A stretch of 64,000 nucleotides of DNA from Dethiosulfovibrio russensis (GTDB taxonomy: Bacteria; Synergistota; Synergistia; Synergistales; Dethiosulfovibrionaceae): contig NZ_JAKGUG010000005.1 of assembly GCF_021568855.1 (NCBI RefSeq), positions 186,001 through 250,000 of the forward strand, given 5' to 3'. The position numbers and the translations under genes are program-made. Below are positions 26,163 to 35,202 of this stretch, one piece after another (within the stretch, counting starts at the first letter, position 1; each line of letters begins with the position of its first letter). Under the pieces are notes generated by a model, which worked only from the letters and a program-made list of their open reading frames with translations, was not told the origin of the DNA and did not search any database.

Positions 26163-28271
26163 TTACCGTTTATCCGCAGGAGAGTTATCGAGATACCTAT
26201 CAACCAACGTCATCAAATCGTCCACGTCTTTCGGATTATCGGCCTTTAGCGCCTCTAACCTCTCTTGTAGGACTTCATCGTTACCGTAAAGTTCTTTTAA
26301 CTTATCCCAGCAGAGTGTGACCTCTCTAAGGACCGCTCGGCTTCCATAATGTTGCCCCAATTCTTCGACCTTCGCTGACTTAAGGACAGACAATGTCACC
26401 GACGGCAAATCCGGCACATCGAACGGCGGTTCCGAAGGGTCGGCCATTCTTTTTACACGCAATAAGACGTTAAGAAGTTCCCTTTCCTTGATCAAACTTT
26501 CGACATCGGTCTGACGAACGTCCTGGCGCCAGTCTTTTTCAAACTTATCAAGCGCTTCTTCAGGCATGTTCTCGATGTCTTTTGCTATGCTCAACAACAC
26601 CCCCCTTGAGTAAAGGCCCCGGAGTTTCGACAAAACACTCCCAACCATTTTCGCCAGCTCTTCAGAATTACTGAAAGAGCGTAGAAGCTTACTTATAACC
26701 CCTCTCACGGTCCAATCAGGACCAACATCCGCTGACGATCTTCGACGCTCGGGAATCAACGGCAATACATTAAACAGTCCCAATATACCAGTCTCTACGC
26801 ATTCAGGTCTAAACCGCTCCTCAAGGTCTCCGAGACGACCGATAACCTCCGCCAAACGCTCCGGTGGAATCGATCGCAAAAAATCTTCGAAAGCATCGGG
26901 GGCTTTCATCCGAAGCAAAGCGCTTTCGGCATCCATAATGGACATCAACTCTTCGCCGACTATACGTTCGAGATACAGTCTGAGGAAAAGCCCATGAGCG
27001 ACACGGCGATCTTGACTCCACTGCGGCTCGAAATCTCGATCGTATTCGGCACCCCCTATAAAACGGACTGCCATCGGAAAAAGCCTTTTTATCATAGAAA
27101 TAACAACTGACATCGGAACACTTAAGACCTCTCCTGAAAGCTGATCTATTCGTCGTTCGTCGAGAGGTTCCTCACTCGCAACCCTTATGAGGCTGTAAAC
27201 TTGATTTTTCAGTTCTTCATTGCTTTTCTCGCATGAATAGCTCAAACCATCGATCGACTTAGGAAGTTCGGCGAACACGTGGGGAAGAAAAACTCTGACC
27301 GCCTCCAAGGCCAAAACATCCGCAATCGCGACCTGCCCATTCAAATTACACAGGGTAAATCTAACCGCCGCCACGTAGCGCCTCACGTCCCGGATATTAT
27401 TTATCAAAGGCCAGATTATCTCCACAGAGACATCAGGCCAAACCTCATCCTGGTCATCTATCTTTGAGAGGACATCAGACAACTCTCTTGAAAATTCTCT
27501 TTCAAGAAGACGCGACGGCATCGTAGGCAAATCTACGTTGACCTGAACTATCTTCTCGAGGTAATCCCGTCCTGGAAGACCGTCCTCTTCCAGGGCTTTC
27601 TCAACTCTGTCACGATCGAAGGCCAAAACGTAGATGATGTTAGAAAAGCTCGCCGTCAGACGCACCAGTTTGAAAATATCCCTTATTTCCCTGGTGGTAA
27701 GGCGGTCGATGTCATCCAACACAACGACGATAGGTCTATCGAGCTTTTTTAACGCTTCCTCCACCTTTTCCCTTCTAGCTGTCATGCTCTCGTCAGGACA
27801 TTCTTTCGCGATAACACCAAATATTTCAACTACACTTTTTAGAAGCTTCTCAACGGGACCAATCGAAGGTCCAAAAGGCAACCATCCCACTATATGCGAA
27901 AGAGGCCTGCCGTAACGCTCGAAAAACTTTCCAATATCGGGAAGACCTAAGCGAGACTTCAGCTGAGCGGAAATCTCGGCGAAAAAGGTCCCTACTAGTT
28001 GATCCGTGTCGCTGAACATCCATGGATTGAACTCGATATTTTTAATCCCAAGCTCCTTCAAATGTTGCTTCATCAAATTAAGGAAAGACGTCTTGCCGCA
28101 CCCCCAGGGGCCGAGAACCCCAACTACGGCCCCCTTAGATACATCCAGCTCGACTATCCGTTCGACGAAAAGTTTGGCCATATCATCTCTCTCCAAAACA
28201 TCTTCTTCTGCTTTCTCGATCGGATTATCCAGCTTTATTTTTACGAGATCTTCGGTCTCATCTACGCCCAT
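26163..28271 (-). CDS. KAP family P-loop NTPase
   Basis: 702 residues. Walker A GPWGCGKTS at residues 54-62, the KAP-typical FNPWMF after it, and Walker B VVVLDDIDRLT near residue 185. A hydrophobic insertion (HIVGWLPFGPSIGPVEKLLK) between the motifs matches the place where KAP proteins carry membrane-associating helices, here weak. KAP NTPases often occur in mobile or defence loci. The gene is AT-richer than its neighbours, which suggests transfer. It is divergent from an AAA ATPase/DUF4276 pair. GGAGGAG lies before the start. Biochemical role unknown. Confidence 0.88.
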   Translation of the reverse strand: MGVDETEDLVKIKLDNPIEKAEEDVLERDDMAKLFVERIVELDVSKGAVVGVLGPWGCGKTSFLNLMKQHLKELGIKNIEFNPWMFSDTDQLVGTFFAEISAQLKSRLGLPDIGKFFERYGRPLSHIVGWLPFGPSIGPVEKLLKSVVEIFGVIAKECPDESMTARREKVEEALKKLDRPIVVVLDDIDRLTTREIRDIFKLVRLTASFSNIIYVLAFDRDRVEKALEEDGLPGRDYLEKIVQVNVDLPTMPSRLLEREFSRELSDVLSKIDDQDEVWPDVSVEIIWPLINNIRDVRRYVAAVRFTLCNLNGQVAIADVLALEAVRVFLPHVFAELPKSIDGLSYSCEKSNEELKNQVYSLIRVASEEPLDERRIDQLSGEVLSVPMSVVISMIKRLFPMAVRFIGGAEYDRDFEPQWSQDRRVAHGLFLRLYLERIVGEELMSIMDAESALLRMKAPDAFEDFLRSIPPERLAEVIGRLGDLEERFRPECVETGILGLFNVLPLIPERRRSSADVGPDWTVRGVISKLLRSFSNSEELAKMVGSVLSKLRGLYSRGVLLSIAKDIENMPEEALDKFEKDWRQDVRQTDVESLIKERELLNVLLRVKRMADPSEPPFDVPDLPSVTLSVLKSAKVEELGQHYGSRAVLREVTLCWDKLKELYGNDEVLQERLEALKADNPKDVDDLMTLVDRYLDNSPADKR

Positions 28272-28301
28272 ACCGTGACTCCTCCTAACCTTGGATTGTC
28301 A

Positions 28302-28345
28302 GGAACTAAGCGAAAGTTCCACTTCGACACCCTTTATGCTACCAT
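28302..28345 (+). promoter_or_regulatory. Promoter and inverted repeat upstream of the AAA/DUF4276 pair
   Basis: TTCCAC (28317-28322) and TACCAT (28340-28345) have a 17-base spacer, with a TGC extended -10. A 6-bp inverted repeat GGAACT (28302-28307) / AGTTCC (28315-28320) overlaps the -35 and could bind a repressor. Confidence 0.4.
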
Positions 28346-28386
28346 CCTACCTAACGGAGGAGAAAATCCATCAGGAGGCATCTACA

Positions 28387-29496
28387 ATGAAAAACTCTCT
28401 GGATAAACTGACTATAAAAGGTTTTAAGTCGATTCAGTCCCTCGACAATTTTGAGCTTAGAAACCTAAACGTTTTCATCGGTGGCAACGGAGCTGGAAAA
28501 AGCAATCTGATAGACTTTTTCCGACTGCTTAGAAACCTCATAGATGGCAACCTGAACGATTACGTCCGTATGTCTGGAGGAATCAGTGATCTGCTCTTTA
28601 ACGGTCGCAAGACCACCCATAAAATGGAGTTCGAAGCTTATTTCGGCCAACGAGGCTATCGTTTCAGCATAACTCCCGGCCCGGCAGAAGATTGCATATT
28701 AACCGAAGAGGCTCGATACTATGACAACAGTTCTAGCGGTTGGTGGAAACTAACGGGAGAAAGAAGAGAAAACGAATCCTTGTTGGTGAAAGAAACAAAG
28801 AGCAAAACCAAAGATTCAGAGTACAGCAGCCCCGTCCACGACGCTATTTCATCCTGGCAGATATATCATTTCCACGATACCGGCTCAACGGCAGGTATGA
28901 GGCACTACGAAATCGTCCAGGACGACAAAAATCTACGCTTCGACGGATCAAACATCGCACCATATCTCCTTAGGCTCAAGAACGAAAACGTACAGGAATA
29001 CCGGGAAATTCTGGACGCAGTGCGTCTGGTTACACCCTTTCTCGATGATTTCATCCTTGAGCCATCGTTATTCGGCGAAAGGGAGAAGGTCAATCTTTCA
29101 TGGACTCAAAAAGGATCGGACTACCCCATGCAACCGTACCATCTTTCCGACGGTTCAATACGGTTCGTCTGTCTCGCAACGGCGCTTCTTCAACCGGACC
29201 CCCCATCCACGATCATAATAGACGAACCAGAACTAGGGCTTCACCCTTTCGCCATAGCGATACTGGCGGAACTAGTTCAAAATGCGTCGGACAGAACACA
29301 GTTGATCGTAGCGACACAATCGCCAAAATTCATAGATCACTTCGATTTGGAAGATATCGTAGTAGTCAACAGGAAAGACGGCTCGTCCGATTTCAAACGT
29401 CTACAGAGGGCGGAATATGCTACCTGGCTGGATGATTACTCGGTAGGAGAGCTGTGGGACAAAAACGTCATCCCCGGAGGACCTCGCCATGAATGA
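28387..29496 (+). CDS. AAA (OLD/ABC-like) ATPase, probable defence effector subunit
   Basis: 369 residues from ATG 28387, with AGGAGG at good spacing. Walker A GGNGAGKSN at residues 32-40, signature-like HLSDGSIRFVCLATALLQP, Walker B TIIIDEPELGLHP and the switch His/Thr segment IVATQSPKFID. This is the AAA_21 (SMC/OLD-type) fold. It overlaps by 8 bases with a DUF4276 gene; such ATPase plus TOPRIM-like pairs resemble OLD and PARIS-type antiphage modules. AT-rich relative to the backbone. The defence role is inferred from family and context. Confidence 0.87.
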   Translation: MKNSLDKLTIKGFKSIQSLDNFELRNLNVFIGGNGAGKSNLIDFFRLLRNLIDGNLNDYVRMSGGISDLLFNGRKTTHKMEFEAYFGQRGYRFSITPGPAEDCILTEEARYYDNSSSGWWKLTGERRENESLLVKETKSKTKDSEYSSPVHDAISSWQIYHFHDTGSTAGMRHYEIVQDDKNLRFDGSNIAPYLLRLKNENVQEYREILDAVRLVTPFLDDFILEPSLFGEREKVNLSWTQKGSDYPMQPYHLSDGSIRFVCLATALLQPDPPSTIIIDEPELGLHPFAIAILAELVQNASDRTQLIVATQSPKFIDHFDLEDIVVVNRKDGSSDFKRLQRAEYATWLDDYSVGELWDKNVIPGGPRHE

Positions 29497-30160
29497 CTAC
29501 ATCGAGGTAGTCGCGATTGTGGAAGGACAAACGGAACTGGCCTTCATAAAATATATTTTAAGAGAATATCTCTCCACAAAGAACATCTTCATAACCCCTA
29601 TCATGACATCTAAGCCAGGGCAAAAGGGAGGAGATGTTAAGTTTGCCAGAGTAAAAAGGGACATCAGTCATCAACTGAAACAACGAAAAGATACGTTTTT
29701 AACTACCTTCATAGATTTCTACGGTATAGACAAAAAATGGCCCGGTGTCGATAAGGCGGTGGGACAGACAACACCTTCGATACAAGCGAAAACCCTAAAC
29801 GACGCCACTAAACGGGAAATCGGTGAAAGTTTCCCCGACTTAGACTCAGATAGACGATTTATCCCTTACGTATCTATACATGAATTCGAGGCTCTGCTTT
29901 TCAGTGACACGGAGGTTCTCTCGAAACATATTGGAGTTTCCTCAAAAAAGATCGATAAAATCATAGGACAATGCAAGGAACCAGAAAGAGTGAATAACTC
30001 ACCGGATACCGCTCCGTCTAAAAGACTAAAAAAACTAAGCTCCAGGTTCCAGAAAACGACCACGGGAATAGCGATAGCAAAAGAGATAGGGATTCCCAAG
30101 ATGCGTAAGAAATGCCCGGTTTTCAATGCCTGGCTCTCTGAGATAGAATCCTTGAGATAA
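29489..30160 (+). CDS. DUF4276 family protein (TOPRIM-like partner of the AAA ATPase)
   Basis: 223 residues. The N terminus VAIVEGQTELAFIKYIL supplies a TOPRIM-like glutamate, TTFIDFYG a second acid, and HEFEALLFSD a third. These features fit DUF4276, a family regularly encoded after AAA_21 ATPases and thought to be a nuclease or effector. It overlaps the ATPase stop by 8 bases, so the two are translationally coupled. Basic and AT-rich. Exact chemistry unproven. Confidence 0.83.
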   Translation: MNDYIEVVAIVEGQTELAFIKYILREYLSTKNIFITPIMTSKPGQKGGDVKFARVKRDISHQLKQRKDTFLTTFIDFYGIDKKWPGVDKAVGQTTPSIQAKTLNDATKREIGESFPDLDSDRRFIPYVSIHEFEALLFSDTEVLSKHIGVSSKKIDKIIGQCKEPERVNNSPDTAPSKRLKKLSSRFQKTTTGIAIAKEIGIPKMRKKCPVFNAWLSEIESLR

Positions 30161-30190
30161 GACGATTCAGACGAATCCATTTTCTCATCC

Positions 30191-30219
30191 TTGACATCTC
30201 CCCCTGCATGCCCTAGAAT
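30191..30219 (+). promoter_or_regulatory. Consensus promoter of the leucine operon
   Basis: TTGACA (30191-30196), 17-base spacer, TAGAAT (30214-30219). Transcription would start near 30226, just before the leader peptide. Confidence 0.75.
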
Positions 30220-30258
30220 CCTCCTCAACTTACCGAACTCTGAAAGGAGAACCGCGAG

Positions 30259-30339
30259 ATGAATATAAACGTAATCGTCAATAGCCTCGCCCTATCGCTA
30301 ACCATCGACCGCGGAGTCTCCCTCCGGAGTCGTCGGTAG
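30259..30339 (+). CDS. leuL: Leucine operon leader peptide (26 residues)
   Basis: ATG at 30259 follows GAAAGGAGAACC and reads MNINVIVNSLALSLTIDRGV and six more residues to TAG at 30337-30339. Ten of the 26 residues are Leu, Ile or Val, including Leu at positions 10, 12, 14 and 22. It lies between the operon promoter and a terminator hairpin ahead of leuC. This is the classic layout of ribosome-mediated attenuation by branched-chain aminoacyl-tRNA. It is named leuL by function and position only. Confidence 0.78.
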   Translation: MNINVIVNSLALSLTIDRGVSLRSRR

Positions 30340-30370
30340 CGTTTACCTCGTCTATCGATAACGACCTTCC

Positions 30371-30410
30371 AAGGGCCGATTTCGCACAGTCTTGCGGATC
30401 GGCCCTTTTC
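30371..30410 (+). terminator. Attenuator hairpin upstream of leuC
   Basis: Perfect 10-bp stem AAGGGCCGAT (30371-30380) / ATCGGCCCTT (30398-30407), with an inner CGCA/TGCG stem, followed by TTTTC. It sits 31 bases after the leader peptide stop and 53 bases before the leuC start. Confidence 0.8.
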
Positions 30411-30463
30411 ATTTCTCTCGGGTCCTCCCAAGACCGTGCGCACAAAAACGCAAGGAGGACAAC

Positions 30464-31723
30464 ATGAAGAGAACCCTCGCATCTCAGATAATAGCCAGCC
30501 ACACCACGGATCCCGTCAAAGAGGGAGCCATCTGCCGGGTATCGGTGGACTTCGCCTTCGTAAACGACATCACCGCTCCTCCCGCCATAGACGCCATGGC
30601 GGCCATGGGAAGAAGCCGGGTGTTCGATCGGAAGCGATGCGCCATAGTTCCGGACCACTTCACCCCCAACAAGGACATAGCCTCGGCGGAACAGGCCAAG
30701 AAATCCCGTATATTCGCCTCGGAGCAGGAAATGCTCTACTGGGAGGTTGGACGGGCCGGCATCGAGCACGCCATGCTTCCCGAAAAAGGCTACATACTCC
30801 CTGGCGACATCGTTCTGGGCGCCGACAGCCACACCTGCACCGGCGGCGCCATGGGAGCCTTCTCCACGGGGATGGGTTCCACCGACCTGGCCGGAGCCTG
30901 GGCCACAGGCGAGACCTGGCTCATGGTCCCTCCGACGGTACGCATAGATTTCCGGGGCTCCATATCCAGACACATCACGGGAAAGGACCTCATATTGGCG
31001 GTCCTGCGCGAGATATCGGTACAGGGAGCCAGATACATGGCCCTCGAGTTCGGAGGGGATGCCTTGGCCTCCATGTCGATGGACCACCGATTCACCGTGG
31101 CAAACATGGCGGTCGAAGCAGGAGGCAAGGCCGGGCTCTTCGTCCCGGACGAGACCACCCTGGCCTACGCAGAGGCTAGAGCCTCACGCCCCTTCACCGC
31201 CAGATATCCCGACGAGGGATGCGAATACGCCAAACGGGTGGAGATCGACGTGGACAAGCTCACGCCGCTGGTGGCGGCGCCCCACTCTCCGGACAACGTA
31301 AGGCCAGCATCCACCTTCGGAGACACCGAGATACAGCAGGTCTTCATCGGATCCTGCACCAACGGAAGGCTGGAGGACATGGCGGCGGCGGCATCGGTGC
31401 TCGAGGGGAAGAAGGTCCATCCGTCGGTCCGGTGCATAGTCATACCGGCGTCCTACGAGGTATATAACGCCTGTCTGGAGAAAGGCTACATCCGGACCTT
31501 CACCGAGGCAGGGGCGGCGGTCTGCACTCCGACGTGCGGCCCATGCCTGGGAGGACACATGGGGATACTGGCGGAAGGCGAGAGATGCGTGTCCACCAGC
31601 AACAGAAACTTCGTCGGCAGAATGGGACACCCGAAGAGCGAGGTATATCTGGCCAGCCCTGTGACGGCGGCCTGGAGCGCCGTCAAGGGACACATCGCCG
31701 ATCCGGCGCAGGAGGAGGCATAG
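30464..31723 (+). CDS. leuC: 3-isopropylmalate dehydratase large subunit
   Basis: 419 residues from ATG 30464, with AAGGAGGAC upstream; the in-frame extension into the attenuator is not coding. Isomerises 2- to 3-isopropylmalate with LeuD. Aconitase-fold motifs: GADSHTCTGGAMGAFSTG, GSCTNGR and CTPTCGPC, the last two holding the three [4Fe-4S] ligands. The length of about 420 is that of the short, archaeal/clostridial-type LeuC. First gene of leuCDBA. A homoaconitase-type substrate is possible for this subfamily, but leuA and leuB next door argue for leucine synthesis. Confidence 0.93.
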   Translation: MKRTLASQIIASHTTDPVKEGAICRVSVDFAFVNDITAPPAIDAMAAMGRSRVFDRKRCAIVPDHFTPNKDIASAEQAKKSRIFASEQEMLYWEVGRAGIEHAMLPEKGYILPGDIVLGADSHTCTGGAMGAFSTGMGSTDLAGAWATGETWLMVPPTVRIDFRGSISRHITGKDLILAVLREISVQGARYMALEFGGDALASMSMDHRFTVANMAVEAGGKAGLFVPDETTLAYAEARASRPFTARYPDEGCEYAKRVEIDVDKLTPLVAAPHSPDNVRPASTFGDTEIQQVFIGSCTNGRLEDMAAAASVLEGKKVHPSVRCIVIPASYEVYNACLEKGYIRTFTEAGAAVCTPTCGPCLGGHMGILAEGERCVSTSNRNFVGRMGHPKSEVYLASPVTAAWSAVKGHIADPAQEEA

Positions 31724-31725
31724 CC

Positions 31726-32214
31726 ATGAGAGGAAAAGCCTGGAAATTCGGAGACCACGTGGACACAGATGTAATAATACCGGCCAGATATCTGGTCACG
31801 GCCGATCCTGAGACGCTTGGCGCCCACTGCATGGAGGACGGCGACCCCGATTTCGCTAAAAAGATATCCCAGGGGGACATCATTATCGGAGGAGAGAACT
31901 TCGGCTGCGGATCCAGCAGAGAACACGCCCCCATCGCCATAAAGGGAGCGGGGATCTCCTGCGTCATAGCTAAATCCTTCGCCAGGATCTTCTTCCGCAA
32001 CTCCATAAACGTGGGGCTGCCCATCTTCGTCTGCCCCGAGGCGGCAGAGAGAATATCCCAGGGCGACGAGGTGACGGCGGACATGGAGGTCGGAGTCATC
32101 TCGGACGAGACGACCGGGGAAAGCTGGACCGTACCGGCATTTCCCGAATATCTCCGTGGAATAATCGCCGCCGGTGGACTGGTGCCCTTCGTGGCGTCCG
32201 GAGCGGGGAGATAG
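31726..32214 (+). CDS. leuD: 3-isopropylmalate dehydratase small subunit
   Basis: 162 residues from ATG 31726, after GGAGGAGG, 2 bases past leuC. GDHVDTDVIIPARYL and the swivel-domain motif ENFGCGSSREHAP are diagnostic. Forms the heterodimer with LeuC. The short length matches the LeuC type beside it. Confidence 0.94.
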   Translation: MRGKAWKFGDHVDTDVIIPARYLVTADPETLGAHCMEDGDPDFAKKISQGDIIIGGENFGCGSSREHAPIAIKGAGISCVIAKSFARIFFRNSINVGLPIFVCPEAAERISQGDEVTADMEVGVISDETTGESWTVPAFPEYLRGIIAAGGLVPFVASGAGR

Positions 32215-32218
32215 GGCC

Positions 32219-33358
32219 ATGACAGTTAAGATAATAGCCCAGATCGCAGGAGACGGAATAGGTCCGGAGGTAATCAGGCAGGGACGAAAGGCGGCGGACG
32301 CCGCCACGGCCAAGACGGGGACGGATCTGGAATGGAGGACCTTTCCATGGGGAGCGTCCCACTACCTCTCCACCGGTGAGATCCTTCCGGACGACGCAGT
32401 GGAGAGGCTTTCGGAGTGCGACTCCATATATCTGGGAGCCATAGGGGATCCAAAGGTCAAGCCGGGGATACTGGAAAGAGGCATCCTTCTGACGCTGCGA
32501 TTTGGCTTCGACATGTACGTGAACCTCCGTCCCGCCAGAGCCTTTCCCAAGGTACCGGTTCCGATAGCGGGAGCGGACGGCCATTCGATAGACATGCTGG
32601 TGGTCCGGGAGAACACCGAGGACCTCTACATGGGGCTCGGAGCCACCGGAGACGGAAGCATCGACGAGGCCATAGAGGCGAAAAGAGGGCTCTACGACCT
32701 GACTGGCAACGTAAAGCTGGAGACTGGACACAGGATGGCCATGCAGATGGGAATAGCCACAGAACCGGCTATCAGAAGGATAACCGCCACGGCCTGCCGC
32801 TTCGCCAAAGGACGAGGAGACGATTCGATACTTCTGGCAACCAAGGCAAACGCTATGCCCCAGCTTTACGGCTTCTGGGAGGAGATAGCCGCCGACGAGG
32901 CCAAGGCTCAGGGAATGCCGATGGAGACGATGAACGTGGACGCCATGTGCTACCACGCAGTCAGAAGCCCTTGGGATTTCGGCACCGTGCTCTGCCCCAA
33001 CCTGTTCGGCGACATAGTCAGCGACCTCTTCGCCGGAATAACCGGAGGGCTTGGAGTGGCGGCGGGAGGCAACCTGGGAGACGGGCTGGGGATGTTCGAG
33101 CCCATACACGGCTCGGCCCCGGACATTGCCGGAACGGACAGGGCCAACCCTCTGGCCGCCATCCTATCGGCGGGACTGATGCTCGACTCCCTGGGAGAAC
33201 ACCGGGCCGCCAAGACGATAGACCGAGCGGTGGAGACCTTCCTTAGCGAAAACGACGGAGACGACCTTCCGAGAGAGATGGGAGGCCAGGCAGGCACAGA
33301 GGCGGTCGGAGACAGGGTCGCCGAGATAATAGAGAGAATCGGAGAGGAGACTCCTTGA
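32219..33358 (+). CDS. leuB: 3-isopropylmalate dehydrogenase
   Basis: 379 residues from ATG 32219. Oxidatively decarboxylates 3-isopropylmalate with NAD. Motifs: AGDGIGPEVI, VVRENTEDLYMGLG (substrate loop), NLFGDIVSDLFAGITGGLGVA (metal Asp residues) and EPIHGSAPDIAGTDRANP (nucleotide binding). The ENTEDLY loop is closer to isocitrate/homoisocitrate-type members than to the typical ENTGGIY-like LeuB loop, so substrate range is not certain. Four bases after leuD. Confidence 0.88.
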   Translation: MTVKIIAQIAGDGIGPEVIRQGRKAADAATAKTGTDLEWRTFPWGASHYLSTGEILPDDAVERLSECDSIYLGAIGDPKVKPGILERGILLTLRFGFDMYVNLRPARAFPKVPVPIAGADGHSIDMLVVRENTEDLYMGLGATGDGSIDEAIEAKRGLYDLTGNVKLETGHRMAMQMGIATEPAIRRITATACRFAKGRGDDSILLATKANAMPQLYGFWEEIAADEAKAQGMPMETMNVDAMCYHAVRSPWDFGTVLCPNLFGDIVSDLFAGITGGLGVAAGGNLGDGLGMFEPIHGSAPDIAGTDRANPLAAILSAGLMLDSLGEHRAAKTIDRAVETFLSENDGDDLPREMGGQAGTEAVGDRVAEIIERIGEETP

Positions 33359-33359
33359 C

Positions 33360-34913
33360 ATGAAAGACACGGTTCGCATCTTCGACACCACCTTGAGAGA
33401 CGGAGAACAGGCGGCGGGCATAAACCTCAACGGAACGGAGAAACTTCAGATAGCCAGACAGCTCGCAGCCCTAGGGGTGGACGTCATAGAGGCGGGCTTT
33501 CCTGCTTCTTCACAGGGCGATTTCGACTCGGTGAGATCCATCGCCTCCGAGATAGACGGTCCGATCATAGCCGGATTGGCCAGGGCAAACGAAGGGGACA
33601 TAAGAAGAGCCGCCGAGGCCGTCAGGGAAGCATCTAGAAGCAGAATACACACCTTTATAGCCACCAGTCCCATCCACATGGAGCACAAGCTCAAGATGTC
33701 TTCCGAAGAGGTCGTTAAAAGGACGACCGACGCGGTTTCCCTGGCCGCCTCTTTGGTCAAGGACGTGGAGTTCTCCGCCGAGGACGCCAGTCGATCCGAC
33801 CCGGAGTTTCTCATGGAGGTCTTCACCGCAGCCATAGCCGCGGGAGCCACGACGATAAACGTCCCGGACACGGTGGGCTACGCCACCCCAGGAGAGTTCG
33901 GCGACTTCCTCTCCCGCATAATGGAGGGCACCGAGGGATCGGAAAAGGCCATATGGTCCGTCCACGTCCATAACGATCTTGGGCTGGCTGTGGCGAACTC
34001 GGTGGAGGCGGTAAGACGAGGAGCCAGACAGGTGGAGTGCACCGTCAACGGCATAGGAGAGAGGGCGGGCAACGCGTCTCTGGAGGAGATAGTCATGGCC
34101 CTCAAGGTCCGCCGGGATGTTTTCTCGGTGGACACCGCGATAGATACCACCAGGCTCTACGACACCAGCCGAATGGTCTCCCGGCTCACCGGGGTCCATC
34201 TTCCGCCCAACAAGGCCATAGTGGGAGACAACGCCTTCGCCCACGAAGCGGGGATACACCAGCACGGAGTCCTCTGCAAGAGAGAGACCTACGAGATAAT
34301 GCATCCCAAGGACGTTGGGGCTCCGGAGACCAAGCTCGTCATGGGCAAGCACTCTGGTCACCACGCCTTCGCCAAAGAGCTCGAGTCAATGGGATACTCC
34401 CTCACCGACCAGGAGCTCAAGAGGGCCTTCTCCCTCTTCAAGGAACTCTGCGACAAGAAGGAGATGGTGACGAAAAGCGACATGGAGGCCCTTGTTGTGG
34501 ACGAGATCCTCTCGATCTGCCCGGACAGAAAGTTCTCCGTCAAGGATTTCGCCGTCCACTCCGGCAGAGGAAGGGCGACCGCCGCCATATCGCTGATCGA
34601 TGGCAAAGACGAGATCCATGACGCCGCCACGGGCAACGGCCCGGTGGACGCCTCCTACGCGGCGATAAGGAGGATCGTGGGAATAGAGCCGGAACTGGCG
34701 GCCTACAGGATAATATCGGCAAGCGAGAAATCGGACGCACTGGGAGAGGCCAGGGTCACCCTGCGGCACGACGACATGGAGGTTCAGGGACGGGGAGTCA
34801 GCACCGACGTTATAGAGGCCAGTATAAAGGCCTACGTAAACGGCATAAACCGACTGTATCAGACCGCCGCCGCCAGAGGGGTGGAGATAGTGAGACAGAG
34901 GCAGGCCGTTTAG
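33360..34913 (+). CDS. leuA: 2-isopropylmalate synthase
   Basis: 517 residues, one base after leuB. Condenses acetyl-CoA with 2-oxoisovalerate. The catalytic TIM barrel starts [27 protein letters not shown] supplies metal-binding His residues; [15 protein letters not shown] follows; and the C-terminal LeuA dimerisation domain ([17 protein letters not shown]) provides leucine feedback control. Length and domains fit LeuA, not homocitrate or citramalate synthase. Last gene of the operon, followed by a terminator. Confidence 0.94.
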   Translation: MKDTVRIFDTTLRDGEQAAGINLNGTEKLQIARQLAALGVDVIEAGFPASSQGDFDSVRSIASEIDGPIIAGLARANEGDIRRAAEAVREASRSRIHTFIATSPIHMEHKLKMSSEEVVKRTTDAVSLAASLVKDVEFSAEDASRSDPEFLMEVFTAAIAAGATTINVPDTVGYATPGEFGDFLSRIMEGTEGSEKAIWSVHVHNDLGLAVANSVEAVRRGARQVECTVNGIGERAGNASLEEIVMALKVRRDVFSVDTAIDTTRLYDTSRMVSRLTGVHLPPNKAIVGDNAFAHEAGIHQHGVLCKRETYEIMHPKDVGAPETKLVMGKHSGHHAFAKELESMGYSLTDQELKRAFSLFKELCDKKEMVTKSDMEALVVDEILSICPDRKFSVKDFAVHSGRGRATAAISLIDGKDEIHDAATGNGPVDASYAAIRRIVGIEPELAAYRIISASEKSDALGEARVTLRHDDMEVQGRGVSTDVIEASIKAYVNGINRLYQTAAARGVEIVRQRQAV

Positions 34914-34923
34914 ATTTTTAAAT

Positions 34924-34962
34924 AAGGCGGATCGAATCATATACGGTTCGACCCGCCTTTTC
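34924..34962 (+). terminator. Terminator of the leuCDBA operon
   Basis: AAGGCGG...CGAA / TTCG...CCGCCTT stem with an internal mismatch, followed by TTTTC. Confidence 0.8.
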
Positions 34963-35202
34963 ATGTATAGATACAGGCTTCCTGAAAAAGAAATTTTTTT
35001 AATCACGTCCGAGCGCATTTTCGCTCTACATGTTCCGTGCAGACCGTTACGAACACCTAATGTTTTTATAGATCTCCTAAGCGTCTTTTACGATGAAATT
35101 AGTTTAATCTAGGTGCGTCGGCATGGTAAACATGCTATGATCTAAACATTCCCAAATAGACAAAAGAATGAAACAGCCTACTTTATGAGAGGAGGATTTA
35201 CG
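34963..35202. other. Intergenic region upstream of the lipoprotein gene
   Basis: About 240 AT-rich bases without a gene. It contains a small hairpin around GAGCG...CGCTC near 35010-35027. A GCATG/CATGC inverted repeat (35121-35135) abuts a possible -10, TATGAT (35136-35141), with no good -35. This may be a regulated promoter for the lipoprotein. Confidence 0.35.
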
